This document shows, one piece after another, positions 15,942-25,582 of a stretch of 64,000 nucleotides of DNA; position 1 is the first letter of the stretch; the number at the start of each line of letters is the position of its first letter. Source of the DNA: Acetatifactor muris (GTDB lineage: Bacteria > Bacillota > Clostridia > Lachnospirales > Lachnospiraceae); NCBI RefSeq assembly GCF_024623325.1, contig NZ_JANJZD010000009.1:147130-211129 (forward strand), read 5' to 3'. A model generated the notes under the pieces. It made no database searches and was not told where the DNA came from. It was given only the letters and a program-made list of their open reading frames with translations. A program made the translations under genes and the position numbers.

Positions 15942-18062
15942 TTACGCGCATTCCACATACCGAATGAATGCCTTCCCGTGCCCTTCGTTCACCCCAGCCT
16001 CAGTCTCTGCGGGATAATATTTCCCGTTGTGGGTGAATGGCGCGACACCGTCCACATAGCCGGAGCCTCCTGCGCCTGACTCGCCGCGCATGCCATAGTT
16101 GCCGCCGAACCATCCGCCTCCGCCGCCGGAATAGCAGGTGCTGCTGGATGAGCCATAAGACGGCGCTGAACCAAAGTTTGTGGAAGGGCTGCTCCCCGTG
16201 GATATCTGCCGCCCTCCCAGGGCACCGCCGGAACCATCCCCGCCCCGCTCCCCTCCGCCGTCTCCGCCTTTGTGGATTGTGCCATTGTCTATTGCGCCTC
16301 CTCCGCCTCCTCCGGCCACGATCAGGACGCATTCCCTGTTGGAGTAATTCACCCCATTGCTGTACCCTAACGAACCGTATTTTGTTGCCACATGGGTAGC
16401 GCCGCCTCCACCTGCCCCATATTGCCTGCCATTCGTATAGCTGTATCCATAAGCGCCGCCGTTTGTCCCCGGAGATGTCCCATTTGCAGCGCCGCCATTA
16501 TATACATAGACCACCTCGTCCTTTTTCATCTTCTTATAGCCTTTGGAATGACCGCCAAGACCGCCTTCCGCCACAAGGGAGTCCACTTTTGCGCTGCCCC
16601 CGGATGCGCCCCACACTTCAAACTCATAGATGCCGTCCTGGGGGATAACAAACTGCACATAATTCCCTGTGTAGGGGAAGTCATACTCCGTGGTCACCCA
16701 CATGGCATAGAGCGCAGCCTCCGCAGGGAATACCCCTTTCTCCCCCGGTTTGTAAGATGGCGTGGAAAGGGAGTCAATGCTCCATCCGCAGAAGGACATA
16801 CCATTTCTCGTGTAGGGGCTTGCCGGGATCGTGGTGGGTTCACTCTGTGCATTTCCGTTATTGTAATAGCAATAAGCCGTAAAGGACTCCGCCGCCCCGG
16901 TTTCTGCAAGGGTGCCGCCGTTCGGCATCAGCCCTACGGTCATCTGCTTTCTGAACACTGCATAGAGCGTAACGGGTTCCTCCGAACTGATGATAAACTC
17001 GGAAAGCACTTTCTTTTCCGCCTGGTCATCCTGCCGCCATCCCACAAAGGTGTATCCCTCCAGCGCGGCATCCGGGGCGGCGGCAATGGCGTCCTCCCTG
17101 TCCGGCACAGTCCTTTCCAATGCATACCCCGTGTCGATCTGATATGTCACTTTGACACCCGCCGCATATACCCTGTCCTCTCCCACGAAAATCCGCGTCA
17201 CCCTTTTTGTGGCTTCATCCTCATAACAGAGATAAATGGTGGTGGCACTGTAACTTTCCATTGCCCGGTACTCGTCAAGGCTCACCAGTTTCATCACAAG
17301 GCCAGTGCTGCTCATCATCTCCGTCACTCTTTCATCCAGAGTCTGCACAGACTCTCCGAGGGATGCATTGGAAGAAATAACGCCGTCCAGCTCCCCGATG
17401 ATGTTCCTTGCCGTGAATACCGCGGTTCCATCCAAAACCCTGTCCCCCACTTTGGTGATCCTCGAATACCCGGAAGGCTCGGAGGCGGCCGTGGTTCCTG
17501 CCTGTGTGCAGACCAGTGTCGCCCACCCCGGAGCGCCCACTGCGGTCACCGCATCCCCTACGGCATAGGAAGTGGCACGGGTGAGGGTTTCCCCTCCTCC
17601 CCCGCCGCCTCCGCTCCCGGCTTTCAGCGTGGGGAACACTTTTGTCAGCCCGTCCAATCCTGCGGAAGATACGGTGAAGATGGCAAGTTCCAGATCGTAG
17701 GAAGAATTGTTGTAATTGATATTTACATCCGCATCCAGCGGCGGAAGCTCCGCTGCCGCCTGCGCCAGTATCTTGATGGGTTCATCCGCATTGGATAAAT
17801 CAAGATGGATATACACCCTTCCGTCCAGCGTCTCCCCCACGTCCGCAAGGCGCACGTCAATCTCCGTTTCATACACCTCAAAGAACCGCCCCCGTATCAT
17901 GCCAAAGCCCTGCGAGATATGCAGCACATTTCCTCTCGCATAGGTCACTTCGCACCCTTTGAAGATGCCGCTGCCGGGGATCGCCGTCTCGTAGATGATG
18001 GCGTCATCCTGCGGTGTGACATTGCCGCCCTTATAGGTTTTCAGTGTGATGTTGTCAGCCAT
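15942..18062 (-). CDS. Tail fibre / receptor-binding protein with glycine-rich tip
   Basis: A 706-aa protein overlapping the upstream tail gene by 8 nt. The N-terminal ~150 residues probably attach to the tail. A GSGGGGGGG hinge sits near residue 150. Residues about 300-450 hold two InlB-B/Listeria-Bacteroides-type repeats (EGYTFVGW, GMSFCGWSID, YAVF, YAMW). Residues about 460-706 are a glycine-rich domain (GIYEFEVWGASGGSA, AGGGGATHVATKYG, GGGGGG) typical of exported adhesive domains. Likely the host-recognition device. The long plus-strand frames in this region are shadows. Confidence 0.8.
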   Translation of the reverse strand: MADNITLKTYKGGNVTPQDDAIIYETAIPGSGIFKGCEVTYARGNVLHISQGFGMIRGRFFEVYETEIDVRLADVGETLDGRVYIHLDLSNADEPIKILAQAAAELPPLDADVNINYNNSSYDLELAIFTVSSAGLDGLTKVFPTLKAGSGGGGGGGETLTRATSYAVGDAVTAVGAPGWATLVCTQAGTTAASEPSGYSRITKVGDRVLDGTAVFTARNIIGELDGVISSNASLGESVQTLDERVTEMMSSTGLVMKLVSLDEYRAMESYSATTIYLCYEDEATKRVTRIFVGEDRVYAAGVKVTYQIDTGYALERTVPDREDAIAAAPDAALEGYTFVGWRQDDQAEKKVLSEFIISSEEPVTLYAVFRKQMTVGLMPNGGTLAETGAAESFTAYCYYNNGNAQSEPTTIPASPYTRNGMSFCGWSIDSLSTPSYKPGEKGVFPAEAALYAMWVTTEYDFPYTGNYVQFVIPQDGIYEFEVWGASGGSAKVDSLVAEGGLGGHSKGYKKMKKDEVVYVYNGGAANGTSPGTNGGAYGYSYTNGRQYGAGGGGATHVATKYGSLGYSNGVNYSNRECVLIVAGGGGGGAIDNGTIHKGGDGGGERGGDGSGGALGGRQISTGSSPSTNFGSAPSYGSSSSTCYSGGGGGWFGGNYGMRGESGAGGSGYVDGVAPFTHNGKYYPAETEAGVNEGHGKAFIRYVECA

Positions 18063-19134
18063 TCTCCTGCCTCCTTAAAATCTTAGTCAAATCCAGCCGC
18101 ACCGTGCCGAACACCAGCTTTGTATTTTTGCCACGCTCCCTGCCCGTGAGGATGCTGCGGTAACTCTCCCCATCCGATATGATGTCCGCCACCTGCCCGA
18201 ATTCCAGTTCTTCCGGCTTCACCAAAGCGTCACCGTTCATCATGGTAAGTTCGATTAAATTTGAATAGGATAAATTTGCGAACTTGTTATGGGCGGCGCT
18301 GATGGCCGCGCTCTCAAAGCTGCTCCCCTCCTCATGGGAAACAGCCTGCATCTCACAGACCACCGGAACAATGCGGTCACGGTCCTTCGTATCGTAGCCA
18401 AGATCGGGATGCAGATAATAAATCCGGGTGTTGGCATAGTTTTCCGCATCATAAATAATCAGCTTATTCACATCCGCGCTGACCTGCTTGATGGTGACGC
18501 TCTTTTTGATAATGTTCGGCAAATCGCTCTCTATGGTGATGATTCCTGCCGCCGCCCTCCCCACCGAAATCTGCACTTCCCGGTTCTGGATATCCAGCTT
18601 TGTCTTTACAAGGATGCTGTACTTCTCCATTGCCGGGATGATGACGGAATCAATGAGGTTCACGATATTGTAATGTCCGCCCTTATCGGAGGGCGTGATG
18701 TGCAGACTCCAGTCCTTTGTGGCGGTAACTGCGCTGACGGAAAGACCTTTGATATTCTGCATTTCATCTTCATTGATGATAAACATTTCTTTTATCCTGT
18801 CACAGATAAACTGCTCCATGCTCCCCTGCCCCTGCAAATCCACATCAAACAGCACATCCGTATTGAGCAGTTCCATAAGGGGCTTATAGGAAATGGTCTG
18901 TAGCTTTTTGGATTTATCCGTGCCATACCCGATCTCTGTCACGATTCCGGCATATTCCTCACTGCCCCGGCTGATGCGGATGTAGTCCTGCTTTTTCACA
19001 CCGGGCAGAGCAAGCACCGTAACCGTGTTCCCATCGGAAGATAAATAGTCCTCTTTATAGGTGATCTCATTTACATTGGTGTTCCCTACCATCTCAAAGT
19101 CCTGCGTGAATATCTCCACGTTATACGGTCTCAT
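18055..19134 (-). CDS. Tail protein, ReqiPepy6 Gp37-like
   Basis: A 359-aa baseplate/tail protein starting MRPYNVEIFTQDFEM. ATG 19134 follows GGGAGG by 7 nt and overlaps the distal tail gene by 14 nt. Motifs such as SKKLQTISYKPLMELLN and PEELEFGQVADI are typical of the siphovirus ReqiPepy6 Gp37-like group, found between distal tail protein and fibre. It probably forms part of the tail tip (tail-lysin-like hub) without a visible enzyme motif. Confidence 0.75.
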   Translation of the reverse strand: MRPYNVEIFTQDFEMVGNTNVNEITYKEDYLSSDGNTVTVLALPGVKKQDYIRISRGSEEYAGIVTEIGYGTDKSKKLQTISYKPLMELLNTDVLFDVDLQGQGSMEQFICDRIKEMFIINEDEMQNIKGLSVSAVTATKDWSLHITPSDKGGHYNIVNLIDSVIIPAMEKYSILVKTKLDIQNREVQISVGRAAAGIITIESDLPNIIKKSVTIKQVSADVNKLIIYDAENYANTRIYYLHPDLGYDTKDRDRIVPVVCEMQAVSHEEGSSFESAAISAAHNKFANLSYSNLIELTMMNGDALVKPEELEFGQVADIISDGESYRSILTGRERGKNTKLVFGTVRLDLTKILRRQENG

Positions 19135-19957
19135 AGCTGATCCTCCCCTCAACCATAACATTCAGAATATTCAGCCCCTCATGCACCACGGAAATGCGGT
19201 TGCTGCCGTACTGCAAATGGAAGAACCGCTCCGTGGTGAAATCGCACATCTGGTACCTGTCCGCCACCACCTCGTCACTGACGCCCCGCTCCGTAATGCT
19301 GTAGGGAATCTGCGTGGTGTCGATGACCAGCTTATGCCCATCCGGGATATTCCCCTCGTACCTTCCCGTTTCATACAAAACATTATTCACATAGTGCTTC
19401 CATACGGGATTCGTGCAGGGGCCATATACCGTCACTTTACACGGGCTGTCCCCGTGGCTGTCGCTGTCGATCATCAGCGTGTTCTGCGTCACGTCCGCAT
19501 AGGCATAGGTGTATTCGTATGGATAAATCTTCCCGCCAATGGCGATTGTGCCGCTGTAGCCGGAAACATTCTTATAAAACAGCCCGGTTGCCGTAAATGC
19601 AACTTCACAATCCAGCCCCGCCCCGCCAGTGATTAACTCACTCTTAGCAATCTCCGTCATCCGCACCGGAACACGGAACGCCTCCTCCATCTCATACACG
19701 AGGGTCAGCGGCACCGCCCGGACGAATCTTGAAAATGCACGGTAATTCACATAGGCATTCCTGCCTCCGAAAAATATCCGCCCGGTCATCACACCCTGTG
19801 AGAATAATTCCTCCAGAGGGATGAAGTCCGTGCCGATCTGTTCATACTGTGTCCCGTCCTTATAGCCGAAGCCGCCAATGGAATGGAAAAAGGACGTCCG
19901 GGCGTTCAAATCCCATGACACCCCTTCCCCGTTTATAAGCCTGAATTTCCTGATCAT
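19121..19957 (-). CDS. Distal tail protein (Dit-like)
   Basis: A 278-aa protein starting with MIRKFRLINGEG and containing FSRFVRAVPLTLVYEM, in the standard slot after the tape measure gene with an ATGA start-stop overlap. Dit proteins form the ring connecting tail tube to tip or fibre. The N-terminal ring domain (about 1-120) and a galectin-like C-terminal part are inferred from family layout. Confidence 0.82.
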   Translation of the reverse strand: MIRKFRLINGEGVSWDLNARTSFFHSIGGFGYKDGTQYEQIGTDFIPLEELFSQGVMTGRIFFGGRNAYVNYRAFSRFVRAVPLTLVYEMEEAFRVPVRMTEIAKSELITGGAGLDCEVAFTATGLFYKNVSGYSGTIAIGGKIYPYEYTYAYADVTQNTLMIDSDSHGDSPCKVTVYGPCTNPVWKHYVNNVLYETGRYEGNIPDGHKLVIDTTQIPYSITERGVSDEVVADRYQMCDFTTERFFHLQYGSNRISVVHEGLNILNVMVEGRISYETV

Positions 19958-22900
19958 GAATACGCCTTTCCCAGCTCCCGGTTCAGCCCGTCTGACAGTT
20001 CCCCGACCAGCACCCCGGAATCCAATACCACCTGTGCGTCTGCCAGCCTGGGCAGATACTTTGTAACCACTTCATACATGGCATCCAGCCTTGCCGCCAG
20101 TGAAGCATTCCCGTTCCCGCCATTCCCGGAGGATGTGATGCTTTCCATTGCCCCCGCCTCTGGAATGAGCATCCCTGCCAGTTCCTTCATGGGACCGGTC
20201 AGCTTCCCTAAATTCCCACGGATGCCTTTGCCCAGCAGGTCAATCATATCCGGCATAAAGGTGTGGAAGTTGGAAAGCGGCCCCTCGTCCGGCTCGGAGA
20301 AATGCAGGAAGGACGCAATGGTTCCCGCGATGTCCTTCACGCTGTCCACAAGGCCGCTGATCTTGGATTTGATGCCATCTATTAAGCCGCCGATGATATC
20401 CTTGCCCCACTGCAATGCCTGTGAGGGCAGGCCCTTGATGAAGTTAATCGCCGCATCGAATCCACTCTTCACCGCCCCGGCGATTCCGCTCATGGCATTC
20501 TTGATTCCTGAGAGCAGGCTGTTAAACACATTTACCACCGCGTCTTTCAGTCCTCCCACAATGACTGTGACCGTGGACTTGATGGCATTCCACACACTGG
20601 TGATGACCTCTTTTATCGCATTGACCACGGAGCTTACTGCGGATTTGATGGCTTCCCATGCGGCGGTGATGGCAGATTTAATTGCCTCCATAATGGAGAT
20701 GACCGCTGACTTGATGGCCTCCCAAGCCGCCACAGCCACATTTTTTATCGCTTCAATCGCAGAGGACACCGCACTCTTGATGGCTTCCCATGCGGCAATG
20801 ACCGCAGAACGTATCGCCTCCATTGCCGTGGAAATGGCGTTCTTGATCGCCTCCCACGCAGAGACCACCACATCCTTAATGGCGGAAAGCACCGCCGTCA
20901 CCGCTGACTTTATCGCTTCCCATACAGATGTGATTACACTGCGAATCGCCTCCATTACCGTGGTGACGGTATTCCTTATCGCTTCCCAAGCGGAGGACAG
21001 GAAAGAGCCGATGGCGTTTGTGACGGTTTCAATCACTGTTTTAATCGCATTCCATACCGTGGATACAACTGTCTGTATCACATTCAGCACGGTTGTGATA
21101 ATCATCTTATAGAACTCGAACCGCGCCACGATCAGCGTCTTTATCACGTCAAGGACAGTCTGGAAGATACTTTTTATCCCTTCCCATAATCCGCTGAAAA
21201 AGTCCTTTAGCCCGTTCCAGATGGACTGTGCCGCCCCGGTGATGGCGTTCCAGATGTTGGAGAAGAAATCCTTCAATCCATTCCATACCGCAACAGCCGC
21301 TTCTTTGATTACATTCCATAAGTTGATCCAGAACTCCCGGAAGCCCTCGCAGTTATTCCAGAGAGCCACGAAGATAGCAATCAATGCAGCTATGGCGGCA
21401 ATCACTAAGGTGACCGGGTTCGCCGCAAGGATGCCCCACAGCGCACTAAGACCTCCGCCGATACTGGAAATGCCGCCGATCAGTGTCGGGATGAAGGTCA
21501 TGATGCTGCCCACTGCCGACACAACTTTTCCGATGATGATAAGCACGGGGCCGATTGCCGCAGCGAGTAATCCGATAGTGACAATGGTATTCTTGGTGCC
21601 CTCATCCATGCCATTCAGCTTATCCACGAATCCCTGCACCCATGTGACGATCTGGCGGATGGCGGGCATGAGGATTTCACCGAAAGAAATGGCAAGTTCC
21701 TCCAACTGGCTTTTCAGGATGGTAAGCTGCCCGGCGAGGTTATCCTGCATGGTCGCCGCCATCTCCGCCGACTTCCCGTCACAGTTTGCTATGGCGCTGC
21801 TCACCTTCTCAATGTCCGCAGGGGCAGCGTTCATCAATGCGAGGAATCCAGACATGGCGTTTTTACCTACCAAAGCCTCTGCCGCCGCTGCCTTTTCGGA
21901 CTCTGACAATCCGCCGAAAGCCGTCCGGCAGTCTGCGAGGATGGCGCTCAAATCCCTCATGCTCCCGTCCGCATTGGTGGTGGCAATGGTCACTTCCCCG
22001 ATGCTCGAACCGCAGATTTTCACTTCCCCGGAAAGGTTGCTCATGATGGTGCGGAGGGCGGTACCGGCCTGTGTGGACTTGATGCCCGCATTGCCCATCA
22101 GCCCAATCGCCTCTGCGGTATCTTCCGCAGAGAATCCCAAAGCCCCGGCAATGGGCGCACAGTATTTGAAGGTCTCGCCCATCATGGAGACGTTGGTATT
22201 GGCATTACTGGATGCCGCCGCAAGGATATCCGCAAAATGCCCGGAATCCGCTGCGGTCAGACCGAAAGCGGTAAGCGCATCCGTCACGATATCAGAGGTA
22301 GTTGCCAAATCTTCCCCGGAGGCGGCGGCAAGGTTCATGATGCCCTCGATGCCGGAAAGCATATCCGAAGTTTTCCAGCCCGCCATCGCCATGTAGTTCA
22401 TGGCCTCCGCCGCTTCCGATGCGGAGAACTTGGTCTTGCTCCCCATCTCCCTTGCCTTATCCCGCAGGGCATCAAGGTCTTTCCCCGTAGCCCCGGAAAC
22501 CGCCCCGACCTGGCTCATGGCGGTATCGAAGTCCGCCGCCGTCTTGACCGCCACCGTGCCAAGCCCCACAATGGGCGTGGTCACGCTTTTGGTCAGGGTA
22601 GTCCCTACACCGGAAATCTTATCCCCTAAGTTCTTTAAATCCTCACCCACGGCGGCAATCTTCTGCACCGCCACCGCCGACTGGTTCGCCTGCTCTTCGA
22701 GGCTCTTTAATCTTTCCTCGGTCTCAATGATCTCACGCTGCAAACCATCGTACTGCTCCTGGGTGATCTCTCCCTTTGCCAGTGCCTCATTTGCCTGCTC
22801 CGCAGCGGCTTTCAGGGTTTCCAGTTTTTCCTTCGTCTCCCGCACCGCATCCGCAAGGAGCCGGTGCTTCTGTGCCAGCAGCTCCGTATTGCCGGGGTCC

Positions 22901-23037
22901 AGTTTCAGGAGGTTGTTCACATCCCGAAGCTGAGACTGTGTGGTGCGGATGTCAGTATTGACTGATTTTAAGGCGGTGGTGAGTTTCGTGGTATCGCCGC
23001 CGATTTCTACCGTAATGCCCTGTATCCTTGATGCCAC
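19954..23037 (-). CDS. Tail tape measure protein
   Basis: A 1,027-aa protein from GTG 23037 (ASRIQGITVEIGGDTTKL), which follows AAGGTGAGG. Residues about 10-110 form a coiled coil. Residues about 150-420 are the conserved TP901-type region (FDTAMSQVGAVSGAT, ASEAAEAMNYMAMAGW, TALRTIMSNLSGE). Hydrophobic segments lie near 490-590. Residues about 620-890 contain at least ten degenerate repeats of the form WEAIKSAVxxxxxAIK with a period of about 22 residues. Length sets the tail length. The many plus-strand frames here are mirror images of these repeats. Confidence 0.95.
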   Translation of the reverse strand: MASRIQGITVEIGGDTTKLTTALKSVNTDIRTTQSQLRDVNNLLKLDPGNTELLAQKHRLLADAVRETKEKLETLKAAAEQANEALAKGEITQEQYDGLQREIIETEERLKSLEEQANQSAVAVQKIAAVGEDLKNLGDKISGVGTTLTKSVTTPIVGLGTVAVKTAADFDTAMSQVGAVSGATGKDLDALRDKAREMGSKTKFSASEAAEAMNYMAMAGWKTSDMLSGIEGIMNLAAASGEDLATTSDIVTDALTAFGLTAADSGHFADILAAASSNANTNVSMMGETFKYCAPIAGALGFSAEDTAEAIGLMGNAGIKSTQAGTALRTIMSNLSGEVKICGSSIGEVTIATTNADGSMRDLSAILADCRTAFGGLSESEKAAAAEALVGKNAMSGFLALMNAAPADIEKVSSAIANCDGKSAEMAATMQDNLAGQLTILKSQLEELAISFGEILMPAIRQIVTWVQGFVDKLNGMDEGTKNTIVTIGLLAAAIGPVLIIIGKVVSAVGSIMTFIPTLIGGISSIGGGLSALWGILAANPVTLVIAAIAALIAIFVALWNNCEGFREFWINLWNVIKEAAVAVWNGLKDFFSNIWNAITGAAQSIWNGLKDFFSGLWEGIKSIFQTVLDVIKTLIVARFEFYKMIITTVLNVIQTVVSTVWNAIKTVIETVTNAIGSFLSSAWEAIRNTVTTVMEAIRSVITSVWEAIKSAVTAVLSAIKDVVVSAWEAIKNAISTAMEAIRSAVIAAWEAIKSAVSSAIEAIKNVAVAAWEAIKSAVISIMEAIKSAITAAWEAIKSAVSSVVNAIKEVITSVWNAIKSTVTVIVGGLKDAVVNVFNSLLSGIKNAMSGIAGAVKSGFDAAINFIKGLPSQALQWGKDIIGGLIDGIKSKISGLVDSVKDIAGTIASFLHFSEPDEGPLSNFHTFMPDMIDLLGKGIRGNLGKLTGPMKELAGMLIPEAGAMESITSSGNGGNGNASLAARLDAMYEVVTKYLPRLADAQVVLDSGVLVGELSDGLNRELGKAYS

Positions 23038-23154
23038 TCCCCTCACCTTCCTTCCCCAAATCAGGCATAAAAGAAGCCCGGATTTCTCCGAGCATAAAGA
23101 AAGCACCGATTATTTCTAACCGATGCTATGTATTGAACTTATGTTTTCTGTCTG

Positions 23155-24318
23155 CTAATAAATTATTTCCCGAATACTCCCTTCAATCGGAATCGCATCA
23201 TGAATATTGAACAAAACCACATTTTTTCCAACAACCTTATCTGTCCGGGTACATGGGTAAATAATTCCAGTCACTCCCCTGCTTTCCAGATATTCCGATA
23301 AAATGTGAAATGACCTATATGCCTCCTCCTTCTTATCATCATCTTTTTCATCTACTTTTTTATATATACAGTTACATACCATTTTAAGGTATTGCTTTGT
23401 AACGGCATCTGCTATAATCTGATGATCTACCATGCTTTCTGATTTCTGCTTTATTGCCTGTTTTAGTTCCCTCCCATTCTTCCTATACCTCTCGACCTTC
23501 TTAGGGTCAGATATGATTTCTGAAAAAATCACCTTCTCCAGACCATGCTTATAATTATCCAGTTTTCTCCTGAATGCACCTAAATCAATATCATTATAAG
23601 ACAAGTCTAAGATGTTTCCCTCTTTCGCCTTTTCAAACAGGCAGAAAGAATACTTTTCACCTTTCTTGGCGCGGAACTCTTCTAAACACACATACTCACT
23701 AATGGAAAGCTCCGCATTATATTCCTGCAAACTTTCTGCAAATGATAAATAGAGATATGTTCTCCCCGGTGGGTTCCATCGGTTCTGCGCTTTGTTCGGC
23801 CACGGAATAAACCTGTCTGTATCATGCCCCCACCCGTCAACCACTCTGCATAATATATCTGATTTTTGTAATGGGCGAAAAAATTCTTCTTTCCGCAATT
23901 CAATGGACTGTGTAAACACCTCACCAAATGTCTCTAAAAATGTTCTAGAACCATCGCTGGATGCATTTATATTTTTCCATTTCTCATCTATGATTACCTT
24001 TGCATTTTCAAGCAGAATATCATCTATCAATTTCTCATAATATCCCGCATCCAGCTTGGGGTTAATAAAAATATTATATTTCCCCAACGTATGTGTATAA
24101 TCCAGTACAGTATCTACCGTACAATCCGCTTTGTCTGGATACGTTTCTTCCAATGAGTCATTTAAAGATTTTAATATCCTTGCCAATACATAATCATTCC
24201 CGTCTTTCCATATATCCCGCCTAATCCTTTTACTTAAAAACCGCAGTTCTGTTTTATATCTGTCACAAATGTTTTCCAAGCGTTCCAATTCAAATAACAC
24301 CCTGTCCGAATAATCCAC
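23155..24318 (-). CDS. RES-domain protein, independent cargo (moron) gene
   Basis: A 387-aa protein with a C-terminal RES-type domain (about residues 155-385): CRVVDGW (Arg), NRWNPPGRTYLYLS, CLEEFR (Glu), and GVTGIIYPCTR with GKNVVLF, where the family usually has a Ser-containing YPS. RES proteins are NAD+-degrading toxins, usually paired with an Xre antitoxin, which is absent here. The N-terminal ~150 residues are unassigned. The gene is much more AT-rich than the tail genes around it and has its own promoter, so it is probably acquired cargo, perhaps for exclusion of other phages. Confidence 0.65.
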   Translation of the reverse strand: MDYSDRVLFELERLENICDRYKTELRFLSKRIRRDIWKDGNDYVLARILKSLNDSLEETYPDKADCTVDTVLDYTHTLGKYNIFINPKLDAGYYEKLIDDILLENAKVIIDEKWKNINASSDGSRTFLETFGEVFTQSIELRKEEFFRPLQKSDILCRVVDGWGHDTDRFIPWPNKAQNRWNPPGRTYLYLSFAESLQEYNAELSISEYVCLEEFRAKKGEKYSFCLFEKAKEGNILDLSYNDIDLGAFRRKLDNYKHGLEKVIFSEIISDPKKVERYRKNGRELKQAIKQKSESMVDHQIIADAVTKQYLKMVCNCIYKKVDEKDDDKKEEAYRSFHILSEYLESRGVTGIIYPCTRTDKVVGKNVVLFNIHDAIPIEGSIREIIY

Positions 24319-24345
24319 AGCACCATACCTTCCCTCTTAAAAATA

Positions 24346-24395
24346 TTGAACAATCAACCGCTTTCCAGTATATAATAAAGCGGCTGATTATTCAA
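24346..24395 (-). promoter_or_regulatory. Palindromic promoter of the RES gene
   Basis: Minus-strand TTGAAT (24390-24395), 17 bp, TATACT (24367-24372). The -35 lies in one arm of an inverted repeat (19-bp arms, 24346-24364 and 24377-24395, 2 mismatches), and the -10 sits largely in the centre. Such symmetry suggests operator control or a terminator for read-through from the tail operon. Confidence 0.7.
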
Positions 24396-24429
24396 TAAAG
24401 TGCTGTGTTCCGCTAAAAAAATGTGGAAC

Positions 24430-24594
24430 TTAAAAGGCATCCATCGCGGCCTGATCGCCAAGTACAGCGTAGGAATAGGTATCATTCATACTTTCACAAT
24501 ACATATCATTGATTAATCCTATTGAAAGCAGTTCCAAGTCTGCCATCGAAAGCCCTAGCTGCACACACCGCAGAAGGAACAGCGGCGTGGTCAT
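24430..24594 (-). CDS. Small tail assembly chaperone partner (54 aa)
   Basis: Begins MTTPLFLLRCVQLGLSMADL and ends DQAAMDAF. The ATG overlaps the upstream chaperone's TGA (ATGA), so the two are translationally coupled. Many siphophages make a G/GT pair by frameshifting at this place; here the second product is a separate short ORF with the family-typical GLSMxDLExLSIGLINDMY core. It helps load tail subunits on the tape measure protein. Confidence 0.65.
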   Translation of the reverse strand: MTTPLFLLRCVQLGLSMADLELLSIGLINDMYCESMNDTYSYAVLGDQAAMDAF

Positions 24595-24968
24595 TTCCCG
24601 CTCAGTTGGGCGAAGTTTTTTTTAGCCTCCACATCCGTCTGCACGTTCAGTCCCCACAGTTCTATAAGCTGCGGCAGAACCTGGTATATTGAAAAGGTGT
24701 TGAATCCGTCCAGCCACTCATCCACTTCATTTGGTATCTGCGGGTCTGCGTGCTTCGCCATCGTGTAGGCGATATTCTCGAACATCTCCAATGAAAATAG
24801 ATCGAGGTTGGAGTTTTCCTCATCCCCCTCACCGATGCTCTTTTCCAGAATCCGCAAATCCTTATAAATGTCTCTCTGAAATTTCAGTCTGTAAATACGC
24901 GGAATTGCCGCCGATGCCTTGAACAACACATCCTGCCCGTCTATCTCTATCTTCCTGACAATGCTCAT
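24591..24968 (-). CDS. Tail assembly chaperone
   Basis: A 125-aa acidic helical protein (IPRIYRLKFQRDIYKDL, FENIAYTMAKHADP, YQVLPQLIELWGL) directly after the major tail gene, the standard slot for the Gp13/GpG-type chaperone. It would coat the tape measure protein before tube assembly. Translationally coupled to the 54-aa downstream ORF. Confidence 0.8.
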   Translation of the reverse strand: MSIVRKIEIDGQDVLFKASAAIPRIYRLKFQRDIYKDLRILEKSIGEGDEENSNLDLFSLEMFENIAYTMAKHADPQIPNEVDEWLDGFNTFSIYQVLPQLIELWGLNVQTDVEAKKNFAQLSGK

Positions 24969-24984
24969 ATCCTTTCAGCCTCCT

Positions 24985-25581
24985 TCATCCCTGTCCTTCT
25001 GTCTCCGCATCCACCGCTTTGGGTTCCGGCAGATATACGCTCTTATACCAGTTGGCATAAGTCTCCGCAGATGTCTTATTTCCTGTCTTGGCTTTCACAT
25101 AGCCGCTTGCCAGCGGCCTTGCCTTGATGGTCAGCGTCTCCGTCTGCACCTCCCGGCTCTCCTCATTGGTCTTGCCCTCGATCTTGGGGCGGCTTGCGGA
25201 ACAGTTATACAGCACATGGCGGATTTTGCGGATGTCGCCGTCAAACTCAAAGAGCAGCGCAAAGGCCGCAGTCTCGGAATGGGCGTTCTCCACCAATACC
25301 TCATTACTGTCCGCTTCCTCTTTCAGCACGTCCGTGCGGAAACTTTCAGGAATGAGGGCAAGTTCCAGATCCCCATCATAGCCCATGTTGTTGGCTATGA
25401 TGTAATACTCGATGCCGTCCGCATAGAACGATTCCGGCTCCCCGTTGGGGTCCAGGGCGATGGAAACCGCGCCGGGCATTGCCACCGGGTTCTCGAATCC
25501 GATCTCCCCATTCTCCTGTGTTTTCTGCAAAGCATAGTGGCAGTTGCAGATATTGAATTTCACTTTATTGTTGTTCTTCAT
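24985..25581 (-). CDS. Major tail tube protein
   Basis: A 198-aa protein starting MKNNNKVKFNICNCHYAL; ATG 25581 follows GGAGG by 6 nt, so the longer frame to 25650 was rejected. The phrases GFENPVAMPGAVSIALDPNG, YYIIANNMGYDGDLELALIP and LGxL-type beta segments are typical of Firmicute phi13-like major tail proteins. It polymerises into the tail tube. Confidence 0.88.
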   Translation of the reverse strand: MKNNNKVKFNICNCHYALQKTQENGEIGFENPVAMPGAVSIALDPNGEPESFYADGIEYYIIANNMGYDGDLELALIPESFRTDVLKEEADSNEVLVENAHSETAAFALLFEFDGDIRKIRHVLYNCSASRPKIEGKTNEESREVQTETLTIKARPLASGYVKAKTGNKTSAETYANWYKSVYLPEPKAVDAETEGQG

Positions 25582-25582
25582 T

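Noticed and set aside
16392..17798. 468-aa plus-strand frame opposite the tail fibre
   Set aside because: Shadow of the glycine-rich fibre gene, which has proper start, neighbours and domains.
20078..22396. 344-aa and 391-aa repetitive plus-strand frames
   Set aside because: Reverse images of the tape measure repeats.
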